Assembly: GCF_020166495.1 (NCBI RefSeq)
Contig: NZ_JAINZS010000005.1
Coordinates: 434,001 to 498,000, forward strand
Length of the DNA stretch: 64,000 nucleotides
Direction of reading: 5' to 3'
Source: Robertkochia aurantiaca
Lineage (GTDB): Bacteria > Bacteroidota > Bacteroidia > Flavobacteriales > Flavobacteriaceae
Below the pieces are notes generated by a model that did no database searches, had not been told where the DNA came from, and saw only the letters and a program-made list of their open reading frames with translations. Made by a program: the position numbers and the translations under genes. The first letter of the stretch is position 1. Each line of letters starts with the position of its first letter. Shown piece after piece: positions 14,563 through 23,610 of this stretch.

Positions 14563-14773
14563 AGGTAAAACTGGTTATACCCACACACCTGCCGGCAGGC
14601 AGGAGCACTACATTCCTATTAAAATTATACTATTTTCTGTATCTTGATAAATATTAAAAACCAAAGCTATCATGCTTGTTGCCCTGGCCCTTGCTCCCTA
14701 AGGATCGGGATAACTGCCAACGCCAAAGGCTTGGAACACCCTCACACAAAGCTTAATACACTAACCGTTAGGC
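14563..14773 (+). repeat. attC-like site 18, long
   Basis: Degenerate R'' AGGTAAA 14563-14569, R' GTTAGGC 14767-14773, about 211 bp. Contains a CCTGCCGGCAGGCAGG palindrome at 14588-14603. Similar interior to site 19 (TATTTTCTGTATCTTGAT). Confidence 0.72.
14588..14603. repeat. CCTGCC/GGCAGG palindrome inside site 18
   Basis: CCTGCCGGCAGGCAGG, palindromic element close to the left arm of the attC-like site. Confidence 0.65.
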
Positions 14774-14786
14774 AAAAGCTGAAAAA

Positions 14787-15221
14787 ATGAACATAAAATC
14801 AACATTCCTTCTAATTTTTACCATATGTTTTATCCCAGCAGCTTTTGGACAAAATGAGTTGAAAATAGAGAAATCTGAAAACGAGAGACTAGTTGAGGTC
14901 TTGAATAGTTCTGAACTAATCGGAGAGAATAGAGCGAGTTATTTGTCTGTTAGAATTTACAAAATTGATAATGGAAGTGGAAGCGCTGGAATCCCGGAGG
15001 GACACGAGGTTTCTCATAATTTACTCATTGCAGTTTCCGAATTTGATGAAGAACCGAATCAAAATCTTTTCGAAGTCGGTCCATTCTACAATCCAAAGTT
15101 TATAAAATGGAATGATATAAAAGAATATGAAAGAGAAGTTCAAATTGAATATGGCAGTTATAGCAGTCGCAAGGATGTAATACTAAAAATAAACATTAAT
15201 GGACTGAAAGTGGTAAAATAA
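14787..15221 (+). CDS. Hypothetical secreted protein, cassette cargo
   Basis: 144 residues with signal peptide MNIKSTFLLIFTICFIPAAFGQ. The mature protein looks like a small beta-rich domain (ASYLSVRIYKIDNGSG, SHNLLIAVSEFDE, NLFEVGPFYNPKFIKW) and resembles no family I know. ATG is 13 bases after R'. Cassette ends match with one gap (GTTAGGCAAAAGCT; AGCTATTTGCCAAC). No own promoter. Confidence 0.7.
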   Translation: MNIKSTFLLIFTICFIPAAFGQNELKIEKSENERLVEVLNSSELIGENRASYLSVRIYKIDNGSGSAGIPEGHEVSHNLLIAVSEFDEEPNQNLFEVGPFYNPKFIKWNDIKEYEREVQIEYGSYSSRKDVILKININGLKVVK

Positions 15222-15228
15222 AGCTATT

Positions 15229-15438
15229 TGCCAACATTGCTATCCCCACCCACCTGCCGGCAGGCAGGAGCGCTACATTCCAATAAGGATTAGACTATTT
15301 TCTGTATCTTGATCAGCATTAAAAACCAAAATTATTGTACTTGCTGCCTTGGTTCTTGCTCCCGAAGCTCCGGGATAATGGCCAACGCCACGGGATCAGA
15401 CCCACACACCACAATACTTCATTAACCAACCATTAGCA
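15229..15438 (+). repeat. attC-like site 19, long
   Basis: R'' TGCCAAC 15229-15235, R' ATTAGCA 15432-15438 (first base A instead of G), 210 bp. Carries CCTGCCGGCAGGCAGG at 15253-15268 and CCCGAAGCTCCGGGA near 15361. Confidence 0.74.
15253..15268. repeat. CCTGCC/GGCAGG palindrome inside site 19
   Basis: CCTGCCGGCAGGCAGG, same element and same position relative to the left arm as in site 18. Confidence 0.65.
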
Positions 15439-15441
15439 TTC

Positions 15442-15966
15442 ATGAACCATATAATCAAGCATTTCGAAAAGATAGCCAACCAGGAGGGTGGAAGTTTCTC
15501 CCTGACAGATCGAGATATTCCCAATGTCGACTTAGCTATCCGAAGCCCTCATACCATTTTCTATCTAAAAATAGTTTATAAAAACTGTTTGATATCAATC
15601 AAGAATACGGTGGGTACTGCATATGCAGCAAATACCTTTTGTGAACTTAAAAATTGCACCCTAATGCAATCGTTCGAAATCAATGCCAGAGAGGATATTT
15701 TCCGATTAATATCTATGAGAGACAGGTATTTTAAAACCAAGGGAGATGATAAAAAAACAATAGAAGAAATTATGAGTCTTCCGACTTTCAGGCATATCGA
15801 AAAATTGGTTAAAACTACCAGGTTCGAACCTACCATAACCGGAAAGCCTGAAGAAAATTCATTCGTAGTGAAAACGACCTATCATCTTCAAATGGATGAT
15901 TGGCAACATTTTATAGATCCTATTATAAAATTCTATAAATCATTAATAGATAAATACTCTTCTTAG
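15442..15966 (+). CDS. Hypothetical cytosolic cassette protein, 174 residues
   Basis: No signal peptide or membrane segment. The N-terminal half is beta-rich (HTIFYLKIVYKNCLISIKNTVG), followed by helices around INAREDIFRLISMRDRYF. I do not recognise a family. The ATG is just 3 bases after R' (ATTAGCATTC-ATG), the tightest spacing in the array. Cassette ends match approximately (ATTAGCATTCATG; CACGAATACTAAC), so the cassette once had a standard attC even though the site that follows is cut. Confidence 0.62.
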   Translation: MNHIIKHFEKIANQEGGSFSLTDRDIPNVDLAIRSPHTIFYLKIVYKNCLISIKNTVGTAYAANTFCELKNCTLMQSFEINAREDIFRLISMRDRYFKTKGDDKKTIEEIMSLPTFRHIEKLVKTTRFEPTITGKPEENSFVVKTTYHLQMDDWQHFIDPIIKFYKSLIDKYSS

Positions 15967-15982
15967 AAAGTAAAATCACGAA

Positions 15983-16047
15983 TACTAACACCGTGTATAA
16001 GCCATTGCCCGGCTCCTACAAGTTTCGAAAATATTCCCTAGATTAGC
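15983..16047 (+). repeat. attC-like site 20, left half only
   Basis: R'' TACTAAC 15983-15989, then GTGTATAAGCCATTGC and AATATTCCCTAGATTAG exactly as in class 1, breaking off near 16047. No right arm or R' follows; unrelated sequence leads to the gene at 16204. A rearrangement breakpoint. Confidence 0.82.
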
Positions 16048-16203
16048 CGAAAGTAAAATTTTTATCCTGTTAATGAAATAAAGCTTAATCGCCATTTATA
16101 GCAGTATAATCACGAAGTATCAAGTATTCCTATTGGAATAAAAAGCCCGGATCTTACTCCTCATGATAGCTAAAACCGTTGCCCTGAATAACCTGATTAC
16201 CGT

Positions 16204-19200
16204 ATGCATAGAAGCTTCCTGATTGTATTGTCTTTTTTATTGTGCACCCTGACTTCAGCACAAATCACTTTAACCCATAACGTCGGCGGAAATGCGGTAA
16301 GAACCAACATGTCTTCATGCGAGTATGCTCAATCCTGGGCAAGAACCTTCACGCTTTCTGAATTTAATATTTCTGAGACCCAAAAATTTTCCATCAACTC
16401 CGGTCAGGTTGCCATTTATAATTCCGGGGGCGGAGCAAGCATACAATTTCGTGTTTACCAAATAGACTCAAATTTCCCTGACTCTTTTTCAATAACGACC
16501 CTGATTGGCAGTAGTCAAAAAGTAAAACTTCCTGTTATTGGCGACGTTCCGGAAATTATTGATGTCGCATTTCAGAATCCGATAGTGATTCCTGACGGAA
16601 CAGAACGGATCATGGTGGAGGTCAGAAAGTTTTACGATATCAATAATCACGACGAATCTATTGCGTACATTTCCGGAACAGAAAACGACAATGATATTTC
16701 CTGGTACTGGGGTTGTCATGACGTATACGCCTATACCAATACCGCAGAACTCAGTACCCCCGTACCAAACGCCAACTTTTTTATCAATATTACGGGAACG
16801 GCAATAGACACAAACCACCTGGGCCCTGAAATTCTTTTGACGCATAACGCCTGCGATGACGTTATCAAAACCCGACAGTATACCTGTAGCGGGGGAGGAT
16901 TAAAATTTGGCAGAACTTTCGTCCTGGAAGATTTTGGTGTTTCAAACAATGAAGAATTTATCATAGACAGAGCACAGGTAGCCCTTTCTAGTGTCGGGGT
17001 CTGGGATGCGAAGATTCAATTTAATATTTATAGTATTGATGACAACTTTCCTGATTCATATTCAGAAGATGATTTAATCGGAAGCAGTCAGGTGATCTCC
17101 ATACCGTATTTCGGTTCCGGAAACCACTCGAAACCCAAAGTATTTGACATCGTATTCGGAACCCCTGTTGTTGTGCCTGCACATGTTGATAAAATTCTTG
17201 TGGAGGTATTTAATCTGGGAAGCGCAAGTTCCTCCGGATATATTTTTATCGCAGGAGGGGTTCAGAATACCGGTGAGTCCTGGCTGCGTTCAGAATCAGG
17301 AGGATGCACCCCCTATAAAGAATATATTTCGGTTGAAGATCCTGACATTAACTATTATATCAACGTAACGGGGAATACCCGTCACGTAACAAACAATTTC
17401 GAGATTAACACTTCGAATATTTGTTCAGAATTCTTAAAAGAATTTACGCTGGAGCCTATCGCAAATGTTGCTTCCGTGGTATGGGATTTCGGAGATAATG
17501 CCTCAGGCATAAACAATTTTTCTGAAGATCTTTCTCCTTTTCACGATTTTACTGCCAATGGCACCTATACCATTACCGCTACAATTACCGCACAAGATGG
17601 CAGTACAGAGGTGCTATCAGAAATAATTGACGTCATTGAACCCCCCAATGCCTATGTCATCGATAACATTTATGCGTGTGAAGATATATCAGATACAGGG
17701 ATTTCCTCTGGTTTTGATATTTCTGAAGTAACCGAAAGGGTCCTGGGGGGTCAAAATAATATGAAAGTCACTTATATTGATGGTCTGGGGAATCAATATG
17801 ATAGCCTGCCCAATCCCTATACCAATAAAGTAACCGACCGAGAGACCATCATTGTCAGGGTAGCCCACAGGGATCAGCCCTGCTGTTATTCTGAAACGAC
17901 CTTTGATCTGATTGTCCAGTCCACTCCATCGATTTCTGCCGTTCCCGATCTTTATTCGTGCAGCAATGAGACTGACGGATTTTCCACTTTCGATCTCCAA
18001 CAAGTACAGAAAAACATCCTGACGGAAAGTAATGCGGCCTCTGTCCGGTTTATTCGAACCAATGGGAATCTTATACAGCCTCCTTTACATTCGGTTGAAA
18101 ACAAAATTGCCAACGAAGAGGTGATTAGAGTACAAGTCTTCAACGATCTGAATGCCTGTTACACTGAGTCTTCGTTTAAGTTGGTGGTCAACCCGCTTCC
18201 GCTTGCTCATGAACCAGTAGCATTAATTGGTTGTGATGATAACAATGACGGCATATCTGAGTATTTCGACACCTCAGAAATTGAATCTCAGGTTCTGAAT
18301 GGTCAAATGGGAATGACAGTATCTTATTTTGATGAATACGGTAACGAACTGCCCAGTCCGCTTCCAAATCCTTATACGAATAGCAAAACATATCAAGAGA
18401 CTATAACGGTAAGAGTAACCAACGAACAAACGTACTGTTTTGCTGAAACCCAACTGGTATTGCGTACATCCGAACAGCCCCAAATCAACGAACCTCTTCC
18501 CGTTTATGCCTGTAATGCAGGGGAAGGATATTCCAGCTTTGACATTTCTCACATCAAAAATCAGATCATTGCTGATCAAACGGGTTTAAAAGTTCGTTTG
18601 TTCACCGACGACGGTTTAGAATTACCCCAACCCCTTCCTGAAAATTTCGAAAACACCACTCCCTGGAGTCAAACCATCTTTGTACGGGTAGAAAATGAAT
18701 TAAACGACATTTGCTATGCTGAAACAAGCTTTGATCTGTTTGTCAATGAAGCGCCTTCCTCTGCTCTTCTGGAATCGAAATATGTAATATGTGATCTTGA
18801 GCCTTCCAAATCTGTTGAAATAGAGAAAGATTTCGACCACTACCAATGGGTGTACGAGAACAATGAGGTCATCTCAACCAGCTTCAAAGCAGAGTTAGTC
18901 GAAGCCGGAACTTATTCTCTTACCATTGGTAAAACCTTAAATGGATTGTATTGTGAAAACAGGTATGAATTTGAATTAATCCGGTCTGAACCACCAAATA
19001 TTCTTGAGATTCGAAAAGGTGAATTATCTGATAATAATTTCATTGAGATCATTGCTACCGGTGACGGAGAATTTGAATATTCCGTTGATGGAATCACATT
19101 TCAGGAGAGCAATTATTTTCATGACCTTCGCGGAGGTAATTATGTGGTGATAGTGCGGGACCGGAAAGGCTGCGGTGAAGATAGCAGGCAAATCAATTTG

Positions 19201-19458
19201 GTAGACTACCCGAAATTCTTTACCCCCAACCAAGATGGGAAACACGATTACTGGCACATTTATGGAATTGAAGAATTCCCAAATTCACAAGTTTTTATCT
19301 ATGACAGATATGGTAAATTGTTAGCTCAATTAAGATATAATGATGTTGGTTGGGACGGATTTTTCAATGGAAGGGAAATGCTTTCTAATGATTACTGGTT
19401 TAAGGCCAATCTTGGTGAAGGCACGATTTTTTCCGGTCATTTCACCTTAAAAAGATAA
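16204..19458 (+). CDS. Large type IX secretion cargo with PKD-like and repeat domains
   Basis: 1,084 residues. Signal peptide MHRSFLIVLSFLLCTLTSAQ; two related domains of about 200 residues (starting ITLTHNVGGNAVRTNMSSCEY and ILLTHNACDDVIKTRQYTC), each with GSSQ and VPDG/VPAH..ILVEV motifs; a PKD-like motif (VWDFGDNASG) near 425; then four or more repeats of about 90 residues with CxxxxDG...FD.S......L......V.YFD..G..LP.PLPNPYTN and C-terminal RVxxxxxxCYAET; and a gliding-motility-associated C-terminal domain (KFFTPNQDGKHDYWHIYGI, VFIYDRYGKLLAQL, GWDGFFNGREMLSNDYWF). The last is the type B sorting signal of the type IX system. Probably a cell-surface adhesin. Its visibly higher G+C contrasts with neighbouring cassettes. 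Confidence 0.9.
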   Translation: MHRSFLIVLSFLLCTLTSAQITLTHNVGGNAVRTNMSSCEYAQSWARTFTLSEFNISETQKFSINSGQVAIYNSGGGASIQFRVYQIDSNFPDSFSITTLIGSSQKVKLPVIGDVPEIIDVAFQNPIVIPDGTERIMVEVRKFYDINNHDESIAYISGTENDNDISWYWGCHDVYAYTNTAELSTPVPNANFFINITGTAIDTNHLGPEILLTHNACDDVIKTRQYTCSGGGLKFGRTFVLEDFGVSNNEEFIIDRAQVALSSVGVWDAKIQFNIYSIDDNFPDSYSEDDLIGSSQVISIPYFGSGNHSKPKVFDIVFGTPVVVPAHVDKILVEVFNLGSASSSGYIFIAGGVQNTGESWLRSESGGCTPYKEYISVEDPDINYYINVTGNTRHVTNNFEINTSNICSEFLKEFTLEPIANVASVVWDFGDNASGINNFSEDLSPFHDFTANGTYTITATITAQDGSTEVLSEIIDVIEPPNAYVIDNIYACEDISDTGISSGFDISEVTERVLGGQNNMKVTYIDGLGNQYDSLPNPYTNKVTDRETIIVRVAHRDQPCCYSETTFDLIVQSTPSISAVPDLYSCSNETDGFSTFDLQQVQKNILTESNAASVRFIRTNGNLIQPPLHSVENKIANEEVIRVQVFNDLNACYTESSFKLVVNPLPLAHEPVALIGCDDNNDGISEYFDTSEIESQVLNGQMGMTVSYFDEYGNELPSPLPNPYTNSKTYQETITVRVTNEQTYCFAETQLVLRTSEQPQINEPLPVYACNAGEGYSSFDISHIKNQIIADQTGLKVRLFTDDGLELPQPLPENFENTTPWSQTIFVRVENELNDICYAETSFDLFVNEAPSSALLESKYVICDLEPSKSVEIEKDFDHYQWVYENNEVISTSFKAELVEAGTYSLTIGKTLNGLYCENRYEFELIRSEPPNILEIRKGELSDNNFIEIIATGDGEFEYSVDGITFQESNYFHDLRGGNYVVIVRDRKGCGEDSRQINLVDYPKFFTPNQDGKHDYWHIYGIEEFPNSQVFIYDRYGKLLAQLRYNDVGWDGFFNGREMLSNDYWFKANLGEGTIFSGHFTLKR

Positions 19459-19641
19459 AATTGAAAATCATCAACAGGTAGTTTACCGGTCATTCAAAAA
19501 CGACTACGACCTGGGCTACCCTTCTGTACTATGCTCCTCAGGTAATCCCATTACTACCCCATGTGATTTTGCAAAACCCGACGCAAATCTTACCGGGATA
19601 CCGACCATACAGTCTTAATGCTAGCTTCTATAAAAACCCGT

Positions 19642-19786
19642 GTTAAACTATGACTATGAACTTACAGAATTTAGAAAATATTCATATATTAAGCTTCGAA
19701 GAATAATATACGATGTTGCGTTTCAGCGCTGTTCTAAGCCACATAACTCCGCTTCTTAGCCTGACAGCTGTGGTTCATTGTTAAAA
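19642..19786 (+). repeat. Degenerate attC-like site 21
   Basis: The interior TTTAGAAAATATTCATATATTAAGC resembles site 14. Possible arms ATGAACTTACAG (about 19656) and CTGTGGTTCAT (about 19768), with R' GTTAAAA at 19780-19786. R'' is unclear. It fills most of the 350-base gap after the type IX cargo gene. Confidence 0.5.
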
Positions 19787-19808
19787 TCAACATCAATAAA
19801 AAAACCTG

Positions 19809-20033
19809 ATGAAAAGAGTATTTAGAATTACTTCCATACTATCCATCTCACTGTTCTTTTTACTATGGATACTCAGTAAAACAACAAGCATAAGTATTTT
19901 TGATAATGCTGATGTAAGGCTTGTTCTGGTTTTATCATATCTATTCATATCAATGAGATATTATCAGATTGAGGTTCGGGAAAAGAATGAGTTAATTGAA
20001 AAATTGAACCATCGATTAAGTGAAAGAAAATAA
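19809..20033 (+). CDS. Small membrane protein, 74 residues
   Basis: Two hydrophobic segments: ITSILSISLFFLLWILSK (about 7-24) and VRLVLVLSYLFISMRYY (about 36-52), followed by a charged, probably coiled tail (EVREKNELIEKLNHRLSERK). No family recognised. It starts 22 bases after the R' of the degenerate site and is followed by a good attC-like site, so it sits as cassette cargo. Confidence 0.5.
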   Translation: MKRVFRITSILSISLFFLLWILSKTTSISIFDNADVRLVLVLSYLFISMRYYQIEVREKNELIEKLNHRLSERK

Positions 20034-20071
20034 AAGCTACTCCATCAAAAGCAGAAATTAATACAACGATC

Positions 20072-20248
20072 TTACAAGATCGTGTATAAGCCATTGCTAG
20101 GTTCCTACAAGTTTCGAAAATATTCCCTAGATTAGACAAATCTTAAAAGTTGAGCCTGGCGTTTCAGTGGCTCAAGCTACCAACCGCCAAAGGCCAACGC
20201 TCAGCTTGATCCACTCACCCGCAACGGCTCATACACCAACCGTTACAA
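20072..20248 (+). repeat. attC-like site 22
   Basis: R'' position TTACAAG 20072-20078 (ends AAG, not AAC), R' GTTACAA 20242-20248, 177 bp, class 1 arms and interior fully preserved. Confidence 0.82.
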
Positions 20249-20253
20249 TCAAT

Positions 20254-21165
20254 ATGAGAAAAATGCTATTACTTCTATTAATGATTTCATCTTTCAGTTA
20301 TGGACAGACGGAATACGATAAACACGATAGGCTTATTTCCGAAGCGAATACTTTGAGAAAAAATGGAAATTGTGAACAGGCAATCGAAAAATATAAGAAT
20401 GCGCTTGAAATTTTAATACCAAATTCAAGCACGCCATTTTTTAATTTGGCAGAATGTGCGCTAAACCTGAATAATTTAACTCTTGCTGACGAATGGATTA
20501 GAAAAGGTGTTTCAGTTGGCGGAGCTCCGAAAAGTTATTTAAAGGATTACAAAGGCTTTACCGATATTCAAGAAAAAGAATTTTACAAACAGATAATTTC
20601 AGATTATAACAAACTACGTCAAAAATACTTCTCGTCAATTGAAGATATTGATTTGTATTTGGAAATAGAAGAATTAACAGCAAGAGACCAATTCGTAAGA
20701 AAAACAGGAATGTATTTGGATGGCTATAGCGAAATTGATTATCAAAATGCCGGAGATGCTTTTTTTAAAGCACAAAAAGAAAATGATACAATAAAGGTAA
20801 AAGAATTAAAGAAAATTTTATTTCACAAAACAAAAGAAGAATACAAGAAAACAACTTCTGACCTAATGAAAAGAGTTGACTCTTTGAACGTTGCAAGATT
20901 GATGGAAATAACCGAACAACACGGTTGGCAAGAAAGAGCTTGGATTATATTATGGCATCAAAGAGGAACATACGGAGAAGATAATTACGTATGGAATTAT
21001 TTTAAACCTGTAATCGATAAAGAAATTGAAGAAGGAAAATTAAGTAGAAATTTTTGGAGTGCTTTTGAGCAATTTAAAGAAATGATGAAAAGTGGAAATT
21101 TTGGAACAATTCAGGTTGGAGAAAAACCGAAAAAGGAAATTAAGATTAAGAAAGAAAAAAATTAA
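20254..21165 (+). CDS. Secreted TPR plus DUF6624-like protein, cassette cargo
   Basis: 303 residues from ATG 20254, which gives a signal peptide (MRKMLLLLLMISSFSYGQ); the frame is open upstream only through attC sequence. Residues ~20-85 read as a TPR-like helical repeat (SEANTLRKNGNCEQAIEKYKNALEIL, TPFFNLAECALNLNNLTLADEWIRKG). The C-terminal region LMEITEQHGWQERAWIILWHQRGTYGE fits the DUF6624 pattern, also found in the gene at 58384. Function unknown. ATG is 5 bases after R'; ends match over 7 bases (GTTACAA, TTGTAAC). Confidence 0.68.
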   Translation: MRKMLLLLLMISSFSYGQTEYDKHDRLISEANTLRKNGNCEQAIEKYKNALEILIPNSSTPFFNLAECALNLNNLTLADEWIRKGVSVGGAPKSYLKDYKGFTDIQEKEFYKQIISDYNKLRQKYFSSIEDIDLYLEIEELTARDQFVRKTGMYLDGYSEIDYQNAGDAFFKAQKENDTIKVKELKKILFHKTKEEYKKTTSDLMKRVDSLNVARLMEITEQHGWQERAWIILWHQRGTYGEDNYVWNYFKPVIDKEIEEGKLSRNFWSAFEQFKEMMKSGNFGTIQVGEKPKKEIKIKKEKN

Positions 21166-21303
21166 AAGATAAATACTGCTTGTAACAATGGCTATAAGCC
21201 AATGCTTGGCTCCTACAAGTTTTGACTATTTTCCTATATTTAAAATCATAACTAATATGAGCCTGGCAACACAGTGGCTCGAGCCCGGCCAGAGGTAATA
21301 ACC

Positions 21304-21323
21304 CCTGCCTGCCCGCAGGCAGG
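21304..21323. repeat. CCTGCC/GGCAGG palindrome inside site 23
   Basis: CCTGCCTGCCCGCAGGCAGG, one central mismatch. Confidence 0.65.
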
Positions 21324-21354
21324 AACGCTTGGCTCGATCCACTCACCTGCAACG

Positions 21355-21380
21355 ATGCCTGCCTAACGCCAGGTAGGCAT
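21355..21380. repeat. Second palindrome inside site 23
   Basis: ATGCCTGCCT, a short AACG centre, then CCAGGTAGGCAT. The same sequence occurs in site 24 at 22143-22165. Confidence 0.6.
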
Positions 21381-21430
21381 GGACTTAGAGCCTTACCGTC
21401 GTGAGTAATTGCAAAAACTCTTCTTCAAAA

Positions 21431-21958
21431 ATGAGAATATCAAAACTTTACACCGGGATCCTCCTTTTCCTCAGCATATCCATACAAATCGAAGTCAATG
21501 CCCAAGTAAAGTCAAATGAGCTGCCACCCAATCAATACCATGCAATTGAATTTCATGGAGTTAAACTCTCTGAATTAAAAGCAACAAATGGAGTAATTAA
21601 TGAAATGCAAAAGCTTTTAGCAATTGATAAAGTATGTGAGGGTGGCATTGAAATTGGTGAAAAATGGAGATCCTTCTATACCAGTGATGGCTTGATAATA
21701 TTCTTCAATGGCTTATCAGAGAATCAAACTCCCGAAATAGGCAGGTTAGAATCAAAGTCGATATCTATAGATGGGAAACGGGCTAAAATTGGAGATAATA
21801 TTGAAACATTGGGCCCAAATTTGGTTATTGGCAATCAATATGACGGTTATAATTATTATAAATTTACATTAGGTAACGCTGATTGTTGCCCCATCTCCAT
21901 CAAAGTTGATTCAAATACCAACAAAATAATCGAAATCTTATATTTTGTTCAAACTTAA
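21431..21958 (+). CDS. Hypothetical secreted protein, cassette cargo
   Basis: 175 residues from ATG 21431, chosen because the signal peptide MRISKLYTGILLFLSISIQIEVNAQ follows directly. The mature protein is probably beta-rich (HAIEFHGVKLSELK, GLIIFFNGLSEN, YDGYNYYKFTLGNADCCPISIKVD) with a CC pair near the end. No family recognised. Cassette ends agree at about 10 of 14 bases (GTCGTGAGTAATTG; CAACTAACCACAAC). Confidence 0.68.
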   Translation: MRISKLYTGILLFLSISIQIEVNAQVKSNELPPNQYHAIEFHGVKLSELKATNGVINEMQKLLAIDKVCEGGIEIGEKWRSFYTSDGLIIFFNGLSENQTPEIGRLESKSISIDGKRAKIGDNIETLGPNLVIGNQYDGYNYYKFTLGNADCCPISIKVDSNTNKIIEILYFVQT

Positions 21959-21966
21959 ACAACTAA

Positions 21967-22191
21967 CCACAACACCGTGTATAAGCCATTGCTTCCCTCC
22001 TACAAGTTTCGAAAATAATCCCTAAATTAGACAATACGTAAAAAATGAGTCCAGTGTTCCAGTGGCTCAAGCTAACAGCCGTCAAAAGCCCCTGCCCTAC
22101 GGACGGTATTACCACAAAACTTAATCCACTTACTCTCAACACTGCCTGCCTAACGCCAGGTAGGCTGAGGCTCGTGCACCAACCGTTAGTG
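21967..22191 (+). repeat. attC-like site 24 with inserted palindrome
   Basis: R'' CCACAAC 21967-21973, R' GTTAGTG 22185-22191, 225 bp. The left half is class 1; the right half is rearranged and carries TGCCTGCCTAACGCCAGGTA at 22143-22162. Confidence 0.75.
22143..22165. repeat. Palindrome inside site 24
   Basis: TGCCTGCCT...AGGTAGGC, the same element as the second palindrome of site 23. Confidence 0.6.
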
Positions 22192-22194
22192 GCA

Positions 22195-22317
22195 ATGATG
22201 AAAAAACACCTGTTCATATTATTAAGCTCGTTCTCTCCAGTGAGAAAAACATCCATTAAACGAACTTTTCAATCACAGAATTGGCTGCGAAGTTTTTGTT
22301 GTATGCTGCTAAATTAA
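22195..22317 (+). pseudogene. Possible truncated cassette gene
   Basis: ATG 22195 lies 3 bases after R', as cargo genes do, and opens with a signal-peptide-like MMKKHLFILLSSF, but the following sequence (SPVRKTSIKRTFQSQNW) does not look like a mature secreted protein and stops after 40 codons. I read it as the front of a cassette gene cut by a deletion or frameshift. Low certainty. Confidence 0.35.
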
Positions 22318-22355
22318 AGAAGCATATAACAACCAATTTTGATAAACATTATAAC

Positions 22356-23375
22356 ATGGAAAAACTCAGAAAAACAATATATTATATTGTAGCCACAGCC
22401 ACAATAATTCTAGCGGTATGCTCCCTCCTCTCCATATTAAGAAATACAGAAAGTCGATTCTTAAAAATGCTCGATTTTTCCAGAATACAATTCTTTATTG
22501 CCTCTATTATCAGCCTGATCCTGTTTTTAATAGTTGCAAAAAGATGGCAATGGCACGATTATCTTCTGGTCTTAGGTTTAGCCGGAGGACTGATCATTAA
22601 CGGTAGCTATCTGGTGAATTATACAACTATAGTTTCCAAAACAGTTCCTACAGCATCAGAAGAAGATGTATCACCTGATAACCAAATCAGTATTTTATTG
22701 GCAAACGTAAAGATGACTAATCGGAATGCCCAACCATTTTTAAATTTAATCCAACTTAAAAATCCCGATATAATTATTGCTATGGAAATTGATGATTGGT
22801 GGGATCAACAATTGGAACAGATTGAGACAGACTACCCGTATACACAAGAAACCATCAATAATGTAGCGTATGGGATGACCCTATATAGCAAATCCCCTTT
22901 GAAAGACGTTGACGTAAATTATTTAAATAACGAGAAAGTACCCTCTTTTGAATGTACTATTCAGCTTAAAAACGGAGAGGACATACTTTTATATTCAATG
23001 CATCCGGTACCTCCTAAGCATTCTGAATATTTCCCGGACAATGAAGGTCAACAAGAGACCGCAATGAAAACACTCGGCAAAAAAATCAAAAACAGTAATT
23101 TACCCATAATAGTCGCCGGAGACTTTAATGATGTAAGTTGGGGGGCAACCGACGAACTCACAGAAACAAATGACTTGCTAAATGATGTAAGAGTTGGGAG
23201 AGGTTTTTTCAATAGTTATAATGCAGAGAATGCTTTGATGCGCTGGCCTTTGGACCACATATTGGTTACCAAAGAATTTCGAGTAGTAAAATTAGAGCGA
23301 CAGTCTGATATTGACTCTGACCACTTTCCCATATATATCGAATTGGTGTTACCAACAGGTTTTCAATCAAAGTAA
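22356..23375 (+). CDS. Membrane-anchored endonuclease/exonuclease/phosphatase-family protein
   Basis: 339 residues from ATG 22356. Three hydrophobic segments in the first ~95 residues, then an EEP (DNase I-like) domain: ISILLANVKMTNRN, NPDIIIAMEIDDWW with the metal-binding glutamate, LLYSMHPVPP, IVAGDFNDVSW with the Asp/Asn pair, PLDHILVTKEF and DSDHFPIYIEL with the final His. All key residues of the fold are present. The substrate could be DNA or a phosphodiester lipid; families with this N-terminal membrane part are usually extracytoplasmic. No attC follows, so it may be chromosomal or at an array deletion. Confidence 0.82.
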   Translation: MEKLRKTIYYIVATATIILAVCSLLSILRNTESRFLKMLDFSRIQFFIASIISLILFLIVAKRWQWHDYLLVLGLAGGLIINGSYLVNYTTIVSKTVPTASEEDVSPDNQISILLANVKMTNRNAQPFLNLIQLKNPDIIIAMEIDDWWDQQLEQIETDYPYTQETINNVAYGMTLYSKSPLKDVDVNYLNNEKVPSFECTIQLKNGEDILLYSMHPVPPKHSEYFPDNEGQQETAMKTLGKKIKNSNLPIIVAGDFNDVSWGATDELTETNDLLNDVRVGRGFFNSYNAENALMRWPLDHILVTKEFRVVKLERQSDIDSDHFPIYIELVLPTGFQSK

Positions 23376-23610
23376 ACAAAGAAAAACTTTTTGATTGGAA
23401 TGTTACCATATTGGCAGGCCCGGTAGTTGCATCTGCTCCAGATCCGGAAGATACCTCAATTACTGCAGGTGGATTTTGAGCTTTGACAGGAACATTGAGC
23501 TGAAAAAGCTCTGCATGGTAACCTGATCCCCAAAAAGAAATGAATACATTCAAATCCTAATTCGAGTAGGATTTCAGTTAGTTTGATCCTATAAAGCAAG
23601 GAATGACACC

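Larger units (their letters stand above)
21180..21404 (+). repeat. attC-like site 23 with two inserted palindromes
   Basis: R'' TTGTAAC 21180-21186, R' GTCGTGA 21398-21404, 225 bp. Left part as site 3; two palindromes (21304-21323 and 21355-21380) interrupt the right half. Confidence 0.76.

Noticed and set aside
469-22191. Repeated sequences at regular distances as a CRISPR array
   Set aside because: Repeats are 130-230 bp, internally palindromic and variable, and the spacers are genes of differing length. No cas genes are present.
22045-22191. Coding sequence running through site 24 into the short frame at 22195
   Set aside because: The first part translates attC sequence and the palindrome insert. 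Only the piece after R' could be a gene.
23376-23610. Reverse frame with protein-like composition after the EEP gene (about 23380-23553)
   Set aside because: About 57 codons look protein-like (e.g. QLNVPVKAQNPPAVIEVSSGSGAD), but the frame continues antisense into the EEP gene and I recognise no family, so it is not listed as a gene.
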